From contig JAAYWE010000021.1 in the NCBI GenBank assembly GCA_012516755.1, positions 1 to 7,448 of the forward strand: a DNA stretch of 7,448 bases, written 5' to 3'. Origin of the DNA: Treponema sp. (lineage in GTDB: Bacteria; Spirochaetota; Spirochaetia; Treponematales; Rectinemataceae). Below the pieces are notes generated by a model. It was not told the origin of the DNA and made no database searches. It saw nothing but the letters and a program-made list of their open reading frames with translations. Positions 1 to 6,393 of this stretch are shown one piece after another. Made by a program: the position numbers and the translations under genes. The first letter of the stretch is position 1, and every line of letters begins with the position of its first letter.

Positions 1-1326
1 AAGGGTGGAGAAATCGTCTTCAATAAAGCCTATGGCTTTGATGGGCAACGAAATCCTTTGGATATCTCGACTCCTCTATATATGGGACCTGCCTCAGAGA
101 TCTTTACGGGGACATTACTTGCCCAGCTTGTAAATGAAAAAAAGATAACCCTCGATGTGCCAATTACTCATTTCATTCCGGAACTCGGTTCTCTAAAGGC
201 CAGGACAGCGAGCGACGATTCTCTCGATCTTCCGCTTACTCTGCGGCTTCTTGCAGCACATCGTGTCGCGTTTCCGGAAAAAGACCTTCCGGAATTCGAT
301 CCTGAAACCATGGGTCTCGAGGCTGGTCTTCCAGACGCAGATTTATTTTTGAGTTCTCATTTTCCTACGGAGAAATATACGCGGAGTCGGCTTTCTTACC
401 GGATTGTGGGCACAATACTTGAAAAGGCTTCGGGCATGAAATACTCAGAACTCCTCGAATCGAAGATAGCTGTTCCGCTGGATATGAGATCTACTACTGC
501 AGAGCCCTCCTCGATGTTGAGTATCGCCGTAGGTGCCGGTTCGTTCTTTGGCCTGACATTTCCTTATGTCGAGAAAGTTCCCTATGATGCAGCGCCCTCC
601 GATGGCATAGTGACTACAAGTGAAGATCTTGCAAAATTCTTGAGATTCGTCGTATCGCCAAAGCGTGGCCAGAGAATTCCTGGGCTTTCTTCAGCGCAGA
701 CACCCATGCTCTATCAGCCCCTCTACAAGGATGGTGATACTGGTTTTGGATGGAGAATCATCGAGAATAAAGAAGGCCGATCCATTTTTCAAGGGGGCTC
801 GATTCGAGGCTATGCATCGCGTATTGTCATCTATCCGGAGCGCAATGCGGCAATAGCGATTCTCTGTCCCCAGGATGGTGTGCTCATATCCAATTTTCTG
901 CTCCCAAAGCTCGTCTCTTGTGCGGAACAAATCTTGTTCGAAGGAGAGAGCGGTCGACCTTTCCCTACACAGCGTGCTCAGCTCGTACTCGGCTTCATCT
1001 TCATTATTTATTTGCTAAACATCATCTTGCAAACGCTTGTGTCTTATTCCTGGGCCAGAAACCTGCTCAAATATCGCGAGACAGGTATATCCCAACTTTA
1101 TGCCCGCTTTGTTATTTTGAGAACCATTATTGGTTTGGTGCTGCGCATTCTCATAGTGCTCCTGGCTCCCCTAGCCATCGGAGCCCTTGTGGGATGGCAG
1201 GTGACTTACCAAGAAATCATAGCCTTCGAGCCTGGAGTATCGACAATGCTTATGACAGCTCTATTGTTTGGTGCTTTGCGCAATATCGCCAGGCTTGTAA
1301 TGGTCTTAAGGCTCAGGCATTTCTGA
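1..1326 (+). CDS. Serine beta-lactamase/PBP-like protein, probable pseudoenzyme with C-terminal membrane domain (5' partial)
   Basis: The frame is open from base 1 (441 residues visible), so the true start lies upstream; the TTG at 58 is internal. The opening GGEIVFNKAYGF, the PSDGIVTTSEDLAKFL block (bases 595-642) and IVGTILEKASGMKY (403-444) match the class C beta-lactamase/AmpH/esterase fold. The catalytic positions do not match. Where the family has S-x-x-K, this protein has P-A-S-E (88-99). The Y-x-N Tyr and Asn are both Arg (382-390). The HTSGL block reads HRVAF (259-273). The H-x-G/HGG His is Gln (790-792). After the domain, three hydrophobic stretches (about 982-1053, 1108-1197, 1234-1314) suggest a C-terminal membrane anchor, seen in some relatives. 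Inference: a membrane-bound, catalytically inactive binding or regulatory protein. The fold call is secure; the function is unknown. The stop TGA faces the liv operon. Confidence 0.85.
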   Translation, partial: KGGEIVFNKAYGFDGQRNPLDISTPLYMGPASEIFTGTLLAQLVNEKKITLDVPITHFIPELGSLKARTASDDSLDLPLTLRLLAAHRVAFPEKDLPEFDPETMGLEAGLPDADLFLSSHFPTEKYTRSRLSYRIVGTILEKASGMKYSELLESKIAVPLDMRSTTAEPSSMLSIAVGAGSFFGLTFPYVEKVPYDAAPSDGIVTTSEDLAKFLRFVVSPKRGQRIPGLSSAQTPMLYQPLYKDGDTGFGWRIIENKEGRSIFQGGSIRGYASRIVIYPERNAAIAILCPQDGVLISNFLLPKLVSCAEQILFEGESGRPFPTQRAQLVLGFIFIIYLLNIILQTLVSYSWARNLLKYRETGISQLYARFVILRTIIGLVLRILIVLLAPLAIGALVGWQVTYQEIIAFEPGVSTMLMTALLFGALRNIARLVMVLRLRHF

Positions 1327-1363
1327 TATTTCCGAAATGGATTAGCTCCTAGAATCCGCTCTA
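1327..1363. other. Convergent intergenic gap
   Basis: These 37 bp separate two converging stop codons. Only a weak 5-bp inverted repeat (GGATT at 1339-1343, AATCC at 1353-1357) is visible, with no T-run on either strand. I therefore do not call a terminator here. Confidence 0.6.
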
Positions 1364-2074
1364 TTACTGTGCTTCGCCCAGATAGGCCTTTCGAACACGA
1401 TCGTCTTGAAGTAGCTCATGCCCTGTACCAAAAAGTGATATGCGGCCGGTCTCTAAGACATATCCATAGTCAGCTACTTCAAGGGCTGCCTTTGCATTCT
1501 GCTCCACAAGCAATACCGTCGTGCCTTCTGAATTTATCTGCTTTATTATCTCGAAAATCATCTTGGAGATGAGGGGAGCCAGGCCGAGAGAAGGTTCATC
1601 CATCATGAGCAGTTTGGGTCTCGACATAAGCCCTCGACCCACCGCAAGCATCTGCTGTTCTCCGCCCGAGAGCGTTCCACCTTTCTGCCCTCTTCTCTCC
1701 TTAAGTCTTGGGAAAAGCTCATATACATGCTCGAGATCGGCCAACACAGCCTTCTTGTCCGTTCTGGAATAGGCACCAAGAAGCAGATTCTCTTCCACCG
1801 AAAGATTCGAGAATATTCTCCTGCCTTCCGGTACCAGCGCGAGGCCTTTCTGAACGATCTCTAAGGTTGGCCTTCCGGATATAACCGATCCCTGGAGGAT
1901 CACCTCGCCTGAACTTGGCTTGATTAGCCCGGCAATGGCACGCAGTGTGGTACTTTTTCCAGCACCGTTGGCCCCGATAAGCGTAACAATCTTTCTATCG
2001 GGAACATCGAGGTCGATTCCCTGGAGCGCATGGATACCACCGTAAAAAACCGACAGATTCTTGATTTCCAGCAT
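1364..2074 (-). CDS. livF: Branched-chain amino acid ABC transporter, ATP-binding protein LivF
   Basis: This is one of the two cytoplasmic ATPases that power branched-chain amino acid uptake through LivHM. The 236 residues match the usual LivF length. Walker A GANGAGKST is at residues 34-42, the signature LSGGEQQML at 135-143 and Walker B LLMMDEPSLGLAP at 155-167. The switch position reads VEQNA, with Gln in place of the His of most ABC ATPases, which is characteristic of LivF. The C-terminus ends with the typical VRKAYLGEA. The ATG at 2074-2072 shares one base with the livG stop (TGATG), and AGGGG lies 7 nt upstream inside livG, so translation is probably coupled. It is the last gene of the operon. 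Substrate specificity is not readable from the ATPase. Confidence 0.95.
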   Translation of the reverse strand: MLEIKNLSVFYGGIHALQGIDLDVPDRKIVTLIGANGAGKSTTLRAIAGLIKPSSGEVILQGSVISGRPTLEIVQKGLALVPEGRRIFSNLSVEENLLLGAYSRTDKKAVLADLEHVYELFPRLKERRGQKGGTLSGGEQQMLAVGRGLMSRPKLLMMDEPSLGLAPLISKMIFEIIKQINSEGTTVLLVEQNAKAALEVADYGYVLETGRISLFGTGHELLQDDRVRKAYLGEAQ

Positions 2075-2850
2075 CAGTCCACCCCTAGATAGGCTTCGAT
2101 GACCTTCGGATTCTTCTGAATGGAAGATGGGTTGCCTTGAGCAATAGTAATGCCATAATCCAGCACATACATGCGTTCACACACGCCCATAACCACCTGC
2201 ATATGGTGCTCGATCAAAAATATGGTTAGATCGAATTCGTCCCGAATCTTGCGGATAAAATCCATTAGCTCGAACGATTCCTGGGGATTCATACCCGCAG
2301 CAGGCTCATCGAGGAGAAGAATCTTGGGTTTTGTGGCAAGCGCTCGCGCAATTTCCAGCCGTCTTTGCTGCCCATACGGAAGACTTGTTCCTTTTTCATT
2401 TGCCAAATGTGCCAATCCTACTTGTTCCAGCAACTCTACTGAAAAGCGCCTGGCTTCGGACTCGCGAGTTCGATATCCAGGCAAGTGCAGGGTTGCGGCT
2501 AGTATTCCGGTATTTATGCTCAGATCGCAACCGACCAGCACATTCTCTAGCACGGACATTTCCTTAAATAGTCGTATATTCTGAAAGGTCCGCGCTATAC
2601 CGAGAGCCGTTATACTGTGGGGCTTAAGCCCCGTAATATCTTTCCCTTTAAAAAGGACTTTTCCTTCGCTCGGAACCAGCATGCCGGTTATTACATTGAA
2701 TGCCGTTGTTTTTCCGGCACCGTTTGGGCCTATCAATCCAACGATCTCGTTCTTTCTGATTTCCAGATTGAAATCGCTTACGGCAATAAGGCCACCAAAT
2801 CTCATGGTGAGATGGGAAGTGCTCAGCATAAGCTCAGGGAGTTCTGGCAT
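2074..2850 (-). CDS. livG: Branched-chain amino acid ABC transporter, ATP-binding protein LivG
   Basis: This is the second ATPase of the Liv transporter. I choose the ATG at 2850-2848 (258 residues, MPELPELMLS) because AAGGGAGG lies 5 nt before it. The in-frame ATG at 2886 would add 12 residues (MHLSKKARREAA) that no Liv family member needs. Walker A GPNGAGKTT is at residues 41-49, the Liv-type signature LPYGQQRRLEIARAL at 157-171, Walker B ILLLDEPAAGMNP at 177-189 with catalytic Glu182, and the switch His at 215 (IEHHM). The C-terminus IEAYLGVD is typical of LivG. The start overlaps the end of livM by 17 nt, and the stop overlaps the livF start by one base. The pair LivG (His switch) and LivF (Gln switch) makes an asymmetric ATPase dimer, as usual for this family. 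Confidence 0.95.
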   Translation of the reverse strand: MPELPELMLSTSHLTMRFGGLIAVSDFNLEIRKNEIVGLIGPNGAGKTTAFNVITGMLVPSEGKVLFKGKDITGLKPHSITALGIARTFQNIRLFKEMSVLENVLVGCDLSINTGILAATLHLPGYRTRESEARRFSVELLEQVGLAHLANEKGTSLPYGQQRRLEIARALATKPKILLLDEPAAGMNPQESFELMDFIRKIRDEFDLTIFLIEHHMQVVMGVCERMYVLDYGITIAQGNPSSIQKNPKVIEAYLGVD

Positions 2851-3952
2851 GGCTGCCTCCCTTCTTGCTTTTTTTGACAAATGCACTCTGGAACATATCC
2901 CAGCTGAATTCCTTATTGCCCATGAGCCCCCTCTGGCGATAGATAATCATAACCATAAGGAGAATAGAAAATACTACCATGCGCAGACCCGGCATGGCTG
3001 GAATCTCAAAAAATATGAGGTTTATCGGTTCATCTAGGAATCGCAGTGCCTCCATCAATACCGTTACTATGATCGCCGATATCACCGAACCCGATATAGA
3101 GCCGACTCCTCCAAGCACCACTATGAGCAGAATATTGTAAGTCAGTGTAAAAGTGAACATTTTCGGATCTATAGTAGTTATCATGTGACCAAGTAGAGCT
3201 CCACCAATACCAGCTAAAAAGCTTGATACGGTAAATGAAGTGACCTTTACCCGAAATACATTGATTCCCATCGCTTCCGCGGCAAGCTCATCGTCCCGCA
3301 CCGCTTTCATTGCTCTGCCATAGCTCGAGCGCATCAAAAGAACCATAAAAAGCACTACAAGACCTGCCGCTGCCCATACCGCAAAGGTGGTAGAAAAGCG
3401 GGGCAGACCCTTCAGCCCCTGAGCTCCGTTAGTTATCGACTGGGCATTTGTAATGATGACTCTGATTATTTCGCCAAAACCAAGCGTTGCGATTGCCAGA
3501 TAATCGTCTCTAAGGCGCAGGACAGGAGCACCTATAAGAAAACCAACGCAAGCCGATACAAGTCCAGCTATTATGAGCGCGGGCAAGAATGGAATCGTAA
3601 CATGTCGAAGCCATGGCACGATAGGCAAAAGGAAATAATTCATCTCTTTAAGCGGCGCAGGCATTGTGAGAAGCGCGCTCACATAGGCTCCCACCGCCAT
3701 AAATCCGGCATGCCCAAGAGAAAAAAGCCCGGTAAACCCATTTAGGAGATTAAGAGAAAGAGCCAGCACAATGTAGATCGCACATAGATTGAATACGCGA
3801 AGCGAGAATGCATCGAAGAGTCTGTCGGCAAGGAATATGAAGAGAGCACATGCTCCAAGAAAAATGATAGTATAGAGCATGTTTTTGGAAATTGCCCCGT
3901 TTTCGATGTGCCTATCTTTGAGAATATGTCTAGTGGAACTTTTCTTACTCAT
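2834..3952 (-). CDS. livM: Branched-chain amino acid ABC transporter, permease LivM
   Basis: This is an integral membrane subunit that forms the translocation path with LivH. The 372 residues comprise a basic cytoplasmic N-terminus, then roughly nine to ten hydrophobic segments. Family blocks visible in order are NGFTGLFSLGHAGFMAVGAY (71-90), RLRDDYLAIATLGFGEI (146-162), NGAQGLKGLP (175-184) and the ATPase-docking EAA-type loop RAMKAVRDDELAAEAMGIN (213-231). The tail is short and basic (KKSKKGGSHARTP). The ATG at 3952 is preceded by GAGAAGG at 7 nt, within the end of livH. Only 2 nt separate it from the livH stop. The 3' end overlaps livG by 17 nt. The identification is secure; ligand range depends on LivK. 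Confidence 0.95.
   Translation of the reverse strand: MSKKSSTRHILKDRHIENGAISKNMLYTIIFLGACALFIFLADRLFDAFSLRVFNLCAIYIVLALSLNLLNGFTGLFSLGHAGFMAVGAYVSALLTMPAPLKEMNYFLLPIVPWLRHVTIPFLPALIIAGLVSACVGFLIGAPVLRLRDDYLAIATLGFGEIIRVIITNAQSITNGAQGLKGLPRFSTTFAVWAAAGLVVLFMVLLMRSSYGRAMKAVRDDELAAEAMGINVFRVKVTSFTVSSFLAGIGGALLGHMITTIDPKMFTFTLTYNILLIVVLGGVGSISGSVISAIIVTVLMEALRFLDEPINLIFFEIPAMPGLRMVVFSILLMVMIIYRQRGLMGNKEFSWDMFQSAFVKKSKKGGSHARTP
2856..2863 (-). promoter_or_regulatory. livG ribosome binding site deciding the start
   Basis: AAGGGAGG on the minus strand ends 5 nt before the ATG at 2850 and lies inside the upstream livM-overlapping sequence. It favours the shorter LivG over the ATG at 2886. Confidence 0.75.
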
Positions 3953-3954
3953 GG

Positions 3955-4848
3955 TTATACCTTCTCAGCCTGGCGCTTGCCTAAGAGCCCCGTCGGTTTT
4001 AGTAATAGGACAATTATGAGCAGAATAAATGCAAAAGCATCCCTATACCCGGAAAGAGTTGGCAATAATGCAACCATCATTATTTCGATAATACCGAGCA
4101 AAAATCCACCTAGCACGGCACCCGTTATGTTGCCAATGCCACCTATGACCGCGGCAATAAAACACTTTAAGCCTGGCATAACTCCCATAAGCGGATTTAG
4201 CTGAGGATATTTGAATGACCACATGATGCCGCCAAAAGCAGCAAGCAAAGAGCCGATGCCAAAAGTGACAGAGACTACCTTATTTACATCGACTGCCATG
4301 AGACGCGCCGCTTCGATATCTGTAGAGACGGCCCGCATTGCCATGCCGATCTTGGTTTTATTTACAATCCATAAGAGCAAGATCAAAAGCGCAAAGGTAA
4401 AGAGGGGAATAATTAAGCTGATTGTAATCATCGAGACAGAGCCAAAATAGATGACTTTCGAGAGCACATCTGGAACAGGCATTCCCTTTGGTCTTCCTCC
4501 AAAAACCAAAACTGCAAGACTCTCCAGAAGAAAAGATGCCCCTATTGCGCTTATCATGATGGAAATTCGCGGCGAATCCCGAAGCGGCTTATAGGCCACT
4601 CGCTCGAGGCCGATACCGAAAAATGCGGTAAAGATAATCGACAAAAGCAGGGCTGCCCACCATGGCAGAGACAAAAGCGTGATCCCATAGAAAGCAACAT
4701 AAGCGCCAACCATGAAAATATCGCCATGTGCGAAGTTAATGAGCCTCAATATCCCATACACCATTGTGTAGCCAATGGCGAGGAGTGCATAGAGGCTTCC
4801 GAGCGAGAGCGCATTGACGATATGCTGAAACAATAATGAAAGTGTCAT
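3955..4848 (-). CDS. livH: Branched-chain amino acid ABC transporter, permease LivH
   Basis: This is the partner permease of LivM in the cytoplasmic membrane. The 297 residues, with about eight hydrophobic segments, match the family length. Diagnostic blocks are GYTMVYGILRLINFAHGDIF (26-45), YKPLRDSPRISIMISAIG (86-103), the EAA-type coupling loop MAMRAVSTDIEAARLMAV (169-186), GLKCFIAAVIGGIGNITGA (226-244) and LLKPTGLLGK (282-291). The ribosome site is GAGG only 4 nt from the ATG, which is closer than for the neighbouring genes. An upstream 17-codon ORF ends in an ATGA overlap with this start, so initiation could be coupled. It lies 148 bp downstream of livK, behind a terminator-like hairpin, and heads the compact livHMGF block. 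Confidence 0.95.
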   Translation of the reverse strand: MTLSLLFQHIVNALSLGSLYALLAIGYTMVYGILRLINFAHGDIFMVGAYVAFYGITLLSLPWWAALLLSIIFTAFFGIGLERVAYKPLRDSPRISIMISAIGASFLLESLAVLVFGGRPKGMPVPDVLSKVIYFGSVSMITISLIIPLFTFALLILLLWIVNKTKIGMAMRAVSTDIEAARLMAVDVNKVVSVTFGIGSLLAAFGGIMWSFKYPQLNPLMGVMPGLKCFIAAVIGGIGNITGAVLGGFLLGIIEIMMVALLPTLSGYRDAFAFILLIIVLLLKPTGLLGKRQAEKV

Positions 4849-4898
4849 GCTTCCTCGTAGTTATAAGAAAAGGAGCGGATGCAGTCAACCTCATTCAT
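4845..4898 (-). CDS. Possible leader peptide upstream of livH
   Basis: An ATG at 4898-4896 opens a 17-codon frame (MNEVDCIRSFSYNYEEA) whose TGA overlaps the livH ATG as ATGA. GGAG followed by an 8-nt spacer precedes it. The frame covers the 3' arm and U-tract of the hairpin at 4870-4917, while its ribosome site lies at the edge of the 5' arm. Ribosomes on it could therefore interfere with the hairpin and deliver themselves to livH. It has only one Val and one Ile, and no Leu, so it is not a classic branched-chain attenuator peptide. An ORF this short can easily arise by chance, so this is a low-confidence call. Confidence 0.2.
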   Translation of the reverse strand: MNEVDCIRSFSYNYEEA

Positions 4899-4917
4899 CC
4901 ATGACTCTCCGCTCCTT
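4870..4917 (-). terminator. Intrinsic terminator/attenuator hairpin between livK and livH
   Basis: There is a perfect 10-bp inverted repeat: AAGGAGCGGA at 4870-4879 and TCCGCTCCTT at 4908-4917, written on the plus strand. An inner AGTCA/TGACT pair (4883-4887/4902-4906) extends the stem. On the minus strand the hairpin is followed directly by TTTTCTT, so it is oriented to stop transcription coming from livK. No T-tract follows on the plus strand. Because livH has no clearly better promoter of its own, partial read-through is the likely outcome, giving more livK than livHMGF mRNA. Confidence 0.7.
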
Positions 4918-4927
4918 CTATTGACTT

Positions 4928-4933
4928 ATTATA
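4928..4933 (-). promoter_or_regulatory. Consensus -10-like hexamer upstream of livH
   Basis: The minus strand reads TATAAT exactly, 80 bp before livH. At 16-18 bp upstream there is no -35 resembling TTGACA (the sequence is ATAAAG). It could serve as a secondary promoter for livHMGF, but AT-rich chance is equally plausible. Confidence 0.2.
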
Positions 4934-4944
4934 TATCGGAAGGA

Positions 4945-4962
4945 GGGCGCCTTTATGCGCCC
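4945..4962 (-). other. GC-rich hairpin just after livK
   Basis: GGGCGC (4945-4950) and GCGCCC (4957-4962) form an all-GC 6-bp stem with a 6-nt loop, starting 34 nt past the livK stop. No U-tract follows on the minus strand, so a 3' stabilising structure that protects livK mRNA fits better than a terminator. Confidence 0.4.
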
Positions 4963-4996
4963 ACCATCCCACCTCCGGTGAAAATCCTATGCGCTA

Positions 4997-6148
4997 TCAG
5001 TACGGTTCAACCGTCGCCATATAGGTGAACTTGCCATCTTTGATGGTTTTGATAACAGCACTCTTTACGGCGTCGCCATCTTCGTTGAGAGTGATCATTC
5101 CGGTTGCACCCGGAAAATCCTTTGTGGCAGCTATTGCAGCACGAACCTTTTCTTTGTCGAGGCTGCCGGCGCGCTGAAGAGCATCGCGTGCAACCAGGTA
5201 ACCATCGAAGCCAAGCGCGGTTACTGCTGCAGGCTCTTTGTTATATTTCTTTCGATACTCGTCGAGGAATATTTTGGATGTTTCCGTGATGGGCGTCTCG
5301 GTTGCAAAGAAAGTAGAGAACACAACATCTTCTACAGCTTCTTTCCCAACATCGATGAATTCTGGAGTCTCCCAGGTGTCTCCACCCAAGAATGGGGTCT
5401 TTATTCCGAGCTCCTTGCCTTGCTTGATGATAAGAGCGCTTTCGGTATAGTTACCTGGTGCAAAGATAACATCGGGCTTGTGCTTCTTGATCTCGGTAAG
5501 CTGGGCAGAAAAGTCGGTGTCGCCCGTGTTGTAGTTCAATTCAGCAAGAATTGCATCCTCATCGCCAGTCAGCTGTATGAATGCATCGGCAAAGAACTTC
5601 GCCAGCCCAACAGAGTAATCGTTCGATACTTCGCGAATTATTACGGCTTTCTTGGCGCCCAAGGTCTTGTACGCATAGTTAGCCATAACTGTTCCTTGGA
5701 AGGGGTCGATAAAGCAAACACGGAAGTAATATTCATTTCCCTTTGTGACCAATGGATTGGTGCAGGATAGACCTATAGCCGAGACTTTTGCATTCTTGAC
5801 GATGGGGCCGGCCGCCATGGAAAGCGAAGAACCCCAAGATCCAAGCACGACATTGACTTTGTCCTTGTCGACGAGCCTTTGTGCGGCATTGGCCGCCTCG
5901 ACTTTATCGGATTTGTTATCGGCAATTACGAGCTCGATCTTATATTCTTTGTCGCCAACCATGACAGTTGGATAGAGCTCATTTGCCAGCTTGATACCTT
6001 CTACTTCAAGTGCTCCACCACCCGCATTTGCGCCAGTCAGTGGTTCGAACACACCAAACTTTACGGTCTTGGGAGCTCCCGGTCCGCAGGCTACGATTAG
6101 CGCAGCGATTCCAAGGGATAGCAGCCCAATTCTCACGATTCTCTTCAT
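4997..6148 (-). CDS. livK: Branched-chain amino acid-binding lipoprotein LivK/LivJ-type
   Basis: This is the extracytoplasmic receptor that captures the amino acid and delivers it to LivHM. Its 383 residues begin with a lipoprotein signal (MKRIVRIGLLSLGIAALIVAC). The lipobox is IVAC, with Cys21 as the lipidated residue, so the protein is membrane-tethered rather than freely periplasmic. The mature part is a type I periplasmic binding fold (Peripla_BP_6 family). It contains FGVFEPLTG (31-39), EGIKLANE (50-57), the ligand loops GSWGSSLSMAAGP (103-115) and GLSCTNPLVTKG (126-137), NTGDTDFSAQLTEI (207-220) and GGDTWETPEF (255-264). The ATG at 6148 has a near-perfect ribosome site 4 nt upstream. 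The first gene of the operon is followed by an attenuator-like hairpin. Leu/Ile/Val is the likely ligand by context; other amino acids or amides cannot be excluded. Confidence 0.93.
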   Translation of the reverse strand: MKRIVRIGLLSLGIAALIVACGPGAPKTVKFGVFEPLTGANAGGGALEVEGIKLANELYPTVMVGDKEYKIELVIADNKSDKVEAANAAQRLVDKDKVNVVLGSWGSSLSMAAGPIVKNAKVSAIGLSCTNPLVTKGNEYYFRVCFIDPFQGTVMANYAYKTLGAKKAVIIREVSNDYSVGLAKFFADAFIQLTGDEDAILAELNYNTGDTDFSAQLTEIKKHKPDVIFAPGNYTESALIIKQGKELGIKTPFLGGDTWETPEFIDVGKEAVEDVVFSTFFATETPITETSKIFLDEYRKKYNKEPAAVTALGFDGYLVARDALQRAGSLDKEKVRAAIAATKDFPGATGMITLNEDGDAVKSAVIKTIKDGKFTYMATVEPY

Positions 6149-6152
6149 GATT

Positions 6153-6160
6153 ACCTCCTT
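6153..6160 (-). promoter_or_regulatory. Strong livK ribosome binding site
   Basis: AAGGAGGT on the minus strand, 4 nt before the ATG, is the strongest ribosome site in the window. This suits the high level of binding protein expected. Confidence 0.85.
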
Positions 6161-6198
6161 CCTGTATGTCCATTTCCAACACTAATAGGACATTATCC

Positions 6199-6227
6199 AT
6201 GGTAGAACGCCGATAGCGTTCTGTCAA
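6199..6227 (-). promoter_or_regulatory. Candidate livK operon sigma70 promoter
   Basis: On the minus strand there is a perfect -35 TTGACA (6227-6222), a 17-bp spacer and a -10 TACCAT (6204-6199, 4 of 6 matches). Transcription would start near 6192, leaving a leader of roughly 44 nt that ends with the strong ribosome site. A second possible -10, TAGAAT (about 6237-6232), lacks a good -35. Confidence 0.5.
6204..6222. promoter_or_regulatory. Inverted repeat (7-5-7) filling the livK promoter spacer: candidate operator
   Basis: AGAACGC (6204-6210) and GCGTTCT (6216-6222) are perfect inverted arms around CGATA. They occupy the spacer between the proposed -35 and -10 and touch one base of each. A dimeric repressor here would block RNA polymerase. 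No U-tract follows in either direction, so it is not a terminator. Confidence 0.5.
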
Positions 6228-6380
6228 ATATATTCTACACCATTTATGAGATTTAATAAACGATATTGAAGCAAGAATAACCGTCTTGAACCCTGCATAT
6301 ATCACTTCAAAATCTCGACGGATATAGTCTGTTCTTGTCTTCGCATTGCGCAGAAATGAATGAAATGATTTAATAAGCCG

Positions 6381-6385
6381 AGGAG
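6381..6385 (+). promoter_or_regulatory. Ribosome binding site of the FAD dehydrogenase gene
   Basis: AGGAG lies 8 nt before the ATG at 6394. It decides against the ATG at 6390, which meets a TAG after three codons. Confidence 0.7.
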
Positions 6386-6393
6386 AAGAATGC

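Larger units (their letters stand above)
6149..6393. other. Divergent intergenic region, livK / FAD dehydrogenase
   Basis: This AT-rich region separates divergent genes. The livK-proximal part holds its ribosome site, promoter and palindrome. The other half should contain the promoter of the plus-strand gene. I find only an isolated -10-like TATAGT at 6323-6328 without a convincing -35, plus the ribosome site at 6381-6385. I see no RNA gene, repeat family or riboswitch. Confidence 0.6.

Noticed and set aside
918..1352. 144-codon plus-strand frame overlapping the end of the beta-lactamase-like gene
   Set aside because: It is out of frame with a supported gene, shows no recognisable domain, and is rich in Cys/His/Arg, typical of a shifted frame.
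1327..1363. Bidirectional terminator between the converging genes
   Set aside because: Only a 5-bp repeat is present and neither strand has a T-tract.
2171..2584. 137-codon plus-strand open frame opposite livG
   Set aside because: It is antisense to the conserved ATPase core and Ser/Arg-rich as expected of a shadow frame.
6149..6198. Riboswitch or long leader RNA upstream of livK
   Set aside because: If the proposed promoter is right, the leader is only about 44 nt and shows no structured core.
6194..6227. Alternative livK promoter pairing TTGACA with GATAAT
   Set aside because: The spacer would be about 24 bp, too long even for MerR-type promoters.
6286..6328. Promoter for the plus-strand FAD dehydrogenase (TTGAAC at 6286, TATAGT at 6323)
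   Set aside because: The spacing between the two hexamers is 31 bp, far from 17, and neither has a suitable partner.
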